NCBI GenBank assembly: GCA_023146365.1
Contig: JAGLCE010000105.1
Coordinates: 1-15,443 of the forward strand
DNA from: Endozoicomonadaceae bacterium
Lineage (GTDB): Bacteria; Pseudomonadota; Gammaproteobacteria; Pseudomonadales; Endozoicomonadaceae
Direction of reading: 5' to 3'
DNA: 15,443 nt
Position 1 is the first letter of the stretch. Every line of letters begins with the position of its first letter. This document shows positions 15,412 through 15,443 of this stretch, one piece after another. The translations under genes and the position numbers were made by a program. The notes under the pieces were generated by a model. It made no database searches. It was not told the origin of the DNA and saw only the letters and a program-made list of their open reading frames with translations.

Positions 15412-15443
15412 TCCCAAAAGCGAGACTGTAAATTAGATTGTGT

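Overview
This window looks like a gammaproteobacterial chromosome segment with two halves. The right half (about 6.86-15.4 kb) carries the conserved order phoH (ybeZ) - ybeY - ybeX/corC - lnt - secreted protein - elyC/ydcF-type gene - leuS, which is the Pseudomonas-like arrangement of this locus. Protein sequences are typical of gammaproteobacteria, and codon choice is balanced to slightly GC-rich. The left half (1-6.85 kb) is visibly A/T-rich, sparsely coding and full of decayed insertion sequences and repeats, as in a host-associated or recently reshaped genome. A specific genus cannot be fixed from the sequence; an Endozoicomonas-like marine or host-associated lineage is only a guess.

Left half: a short SEC-C zinc-motif gene (336-671, minus) with a strong hairpin and terminator behind it; an IS4-type transposase remnant (about 850-1127, plus); a 44-bp perfect palindrome joined to a 10-bp tandem repeat (1330-1420); an amidase-signature hydrolase with a long N-terminal extension and possible membrane anchor (1615-3528, plus); an IS30-type transposase remnant with four in-frame stops and an internal deletion (3588-4240, minus); an unrecognised 683-residue multi-pass membrane protein with an internal 24-residue repeat (4295-6346, minus), preceded by phased A-tracts; and about 500 bp without a convincing gene. 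The miaB gene, usually just upstream of phoH in gammaproteobacteria, is not in the window.

Right half: phoH, ybeY, ybeX and lnt are packed with overlaps or very short gaps and should be one transcript. PhoH and YbeY act in RNA metabolism and ribosome maturation, the CBS protein YbeX is linked to ribosome and ion homeostasis, and Lnt finishes lipoprotein acylation. Two minus-strand envelope genes follow (a signal-peptide protein that overlaps the lnt 3' end, and a DUF218 ElyC-type membrane protein). leuS is divergent from the latter. The leuS start codon is preceded by an octanucleotide tandem repeat where a Shine-Dalgarno sequence would normally be.

I did not find a CRISPR array, rRNA, tRNA, or a clear new multi-gene defence system. 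The most unusual items are the leuS leader repeat, the anchored amidase, the orphan membrane protein and the palindrome/tandem-repeat block upstream of the amidase.
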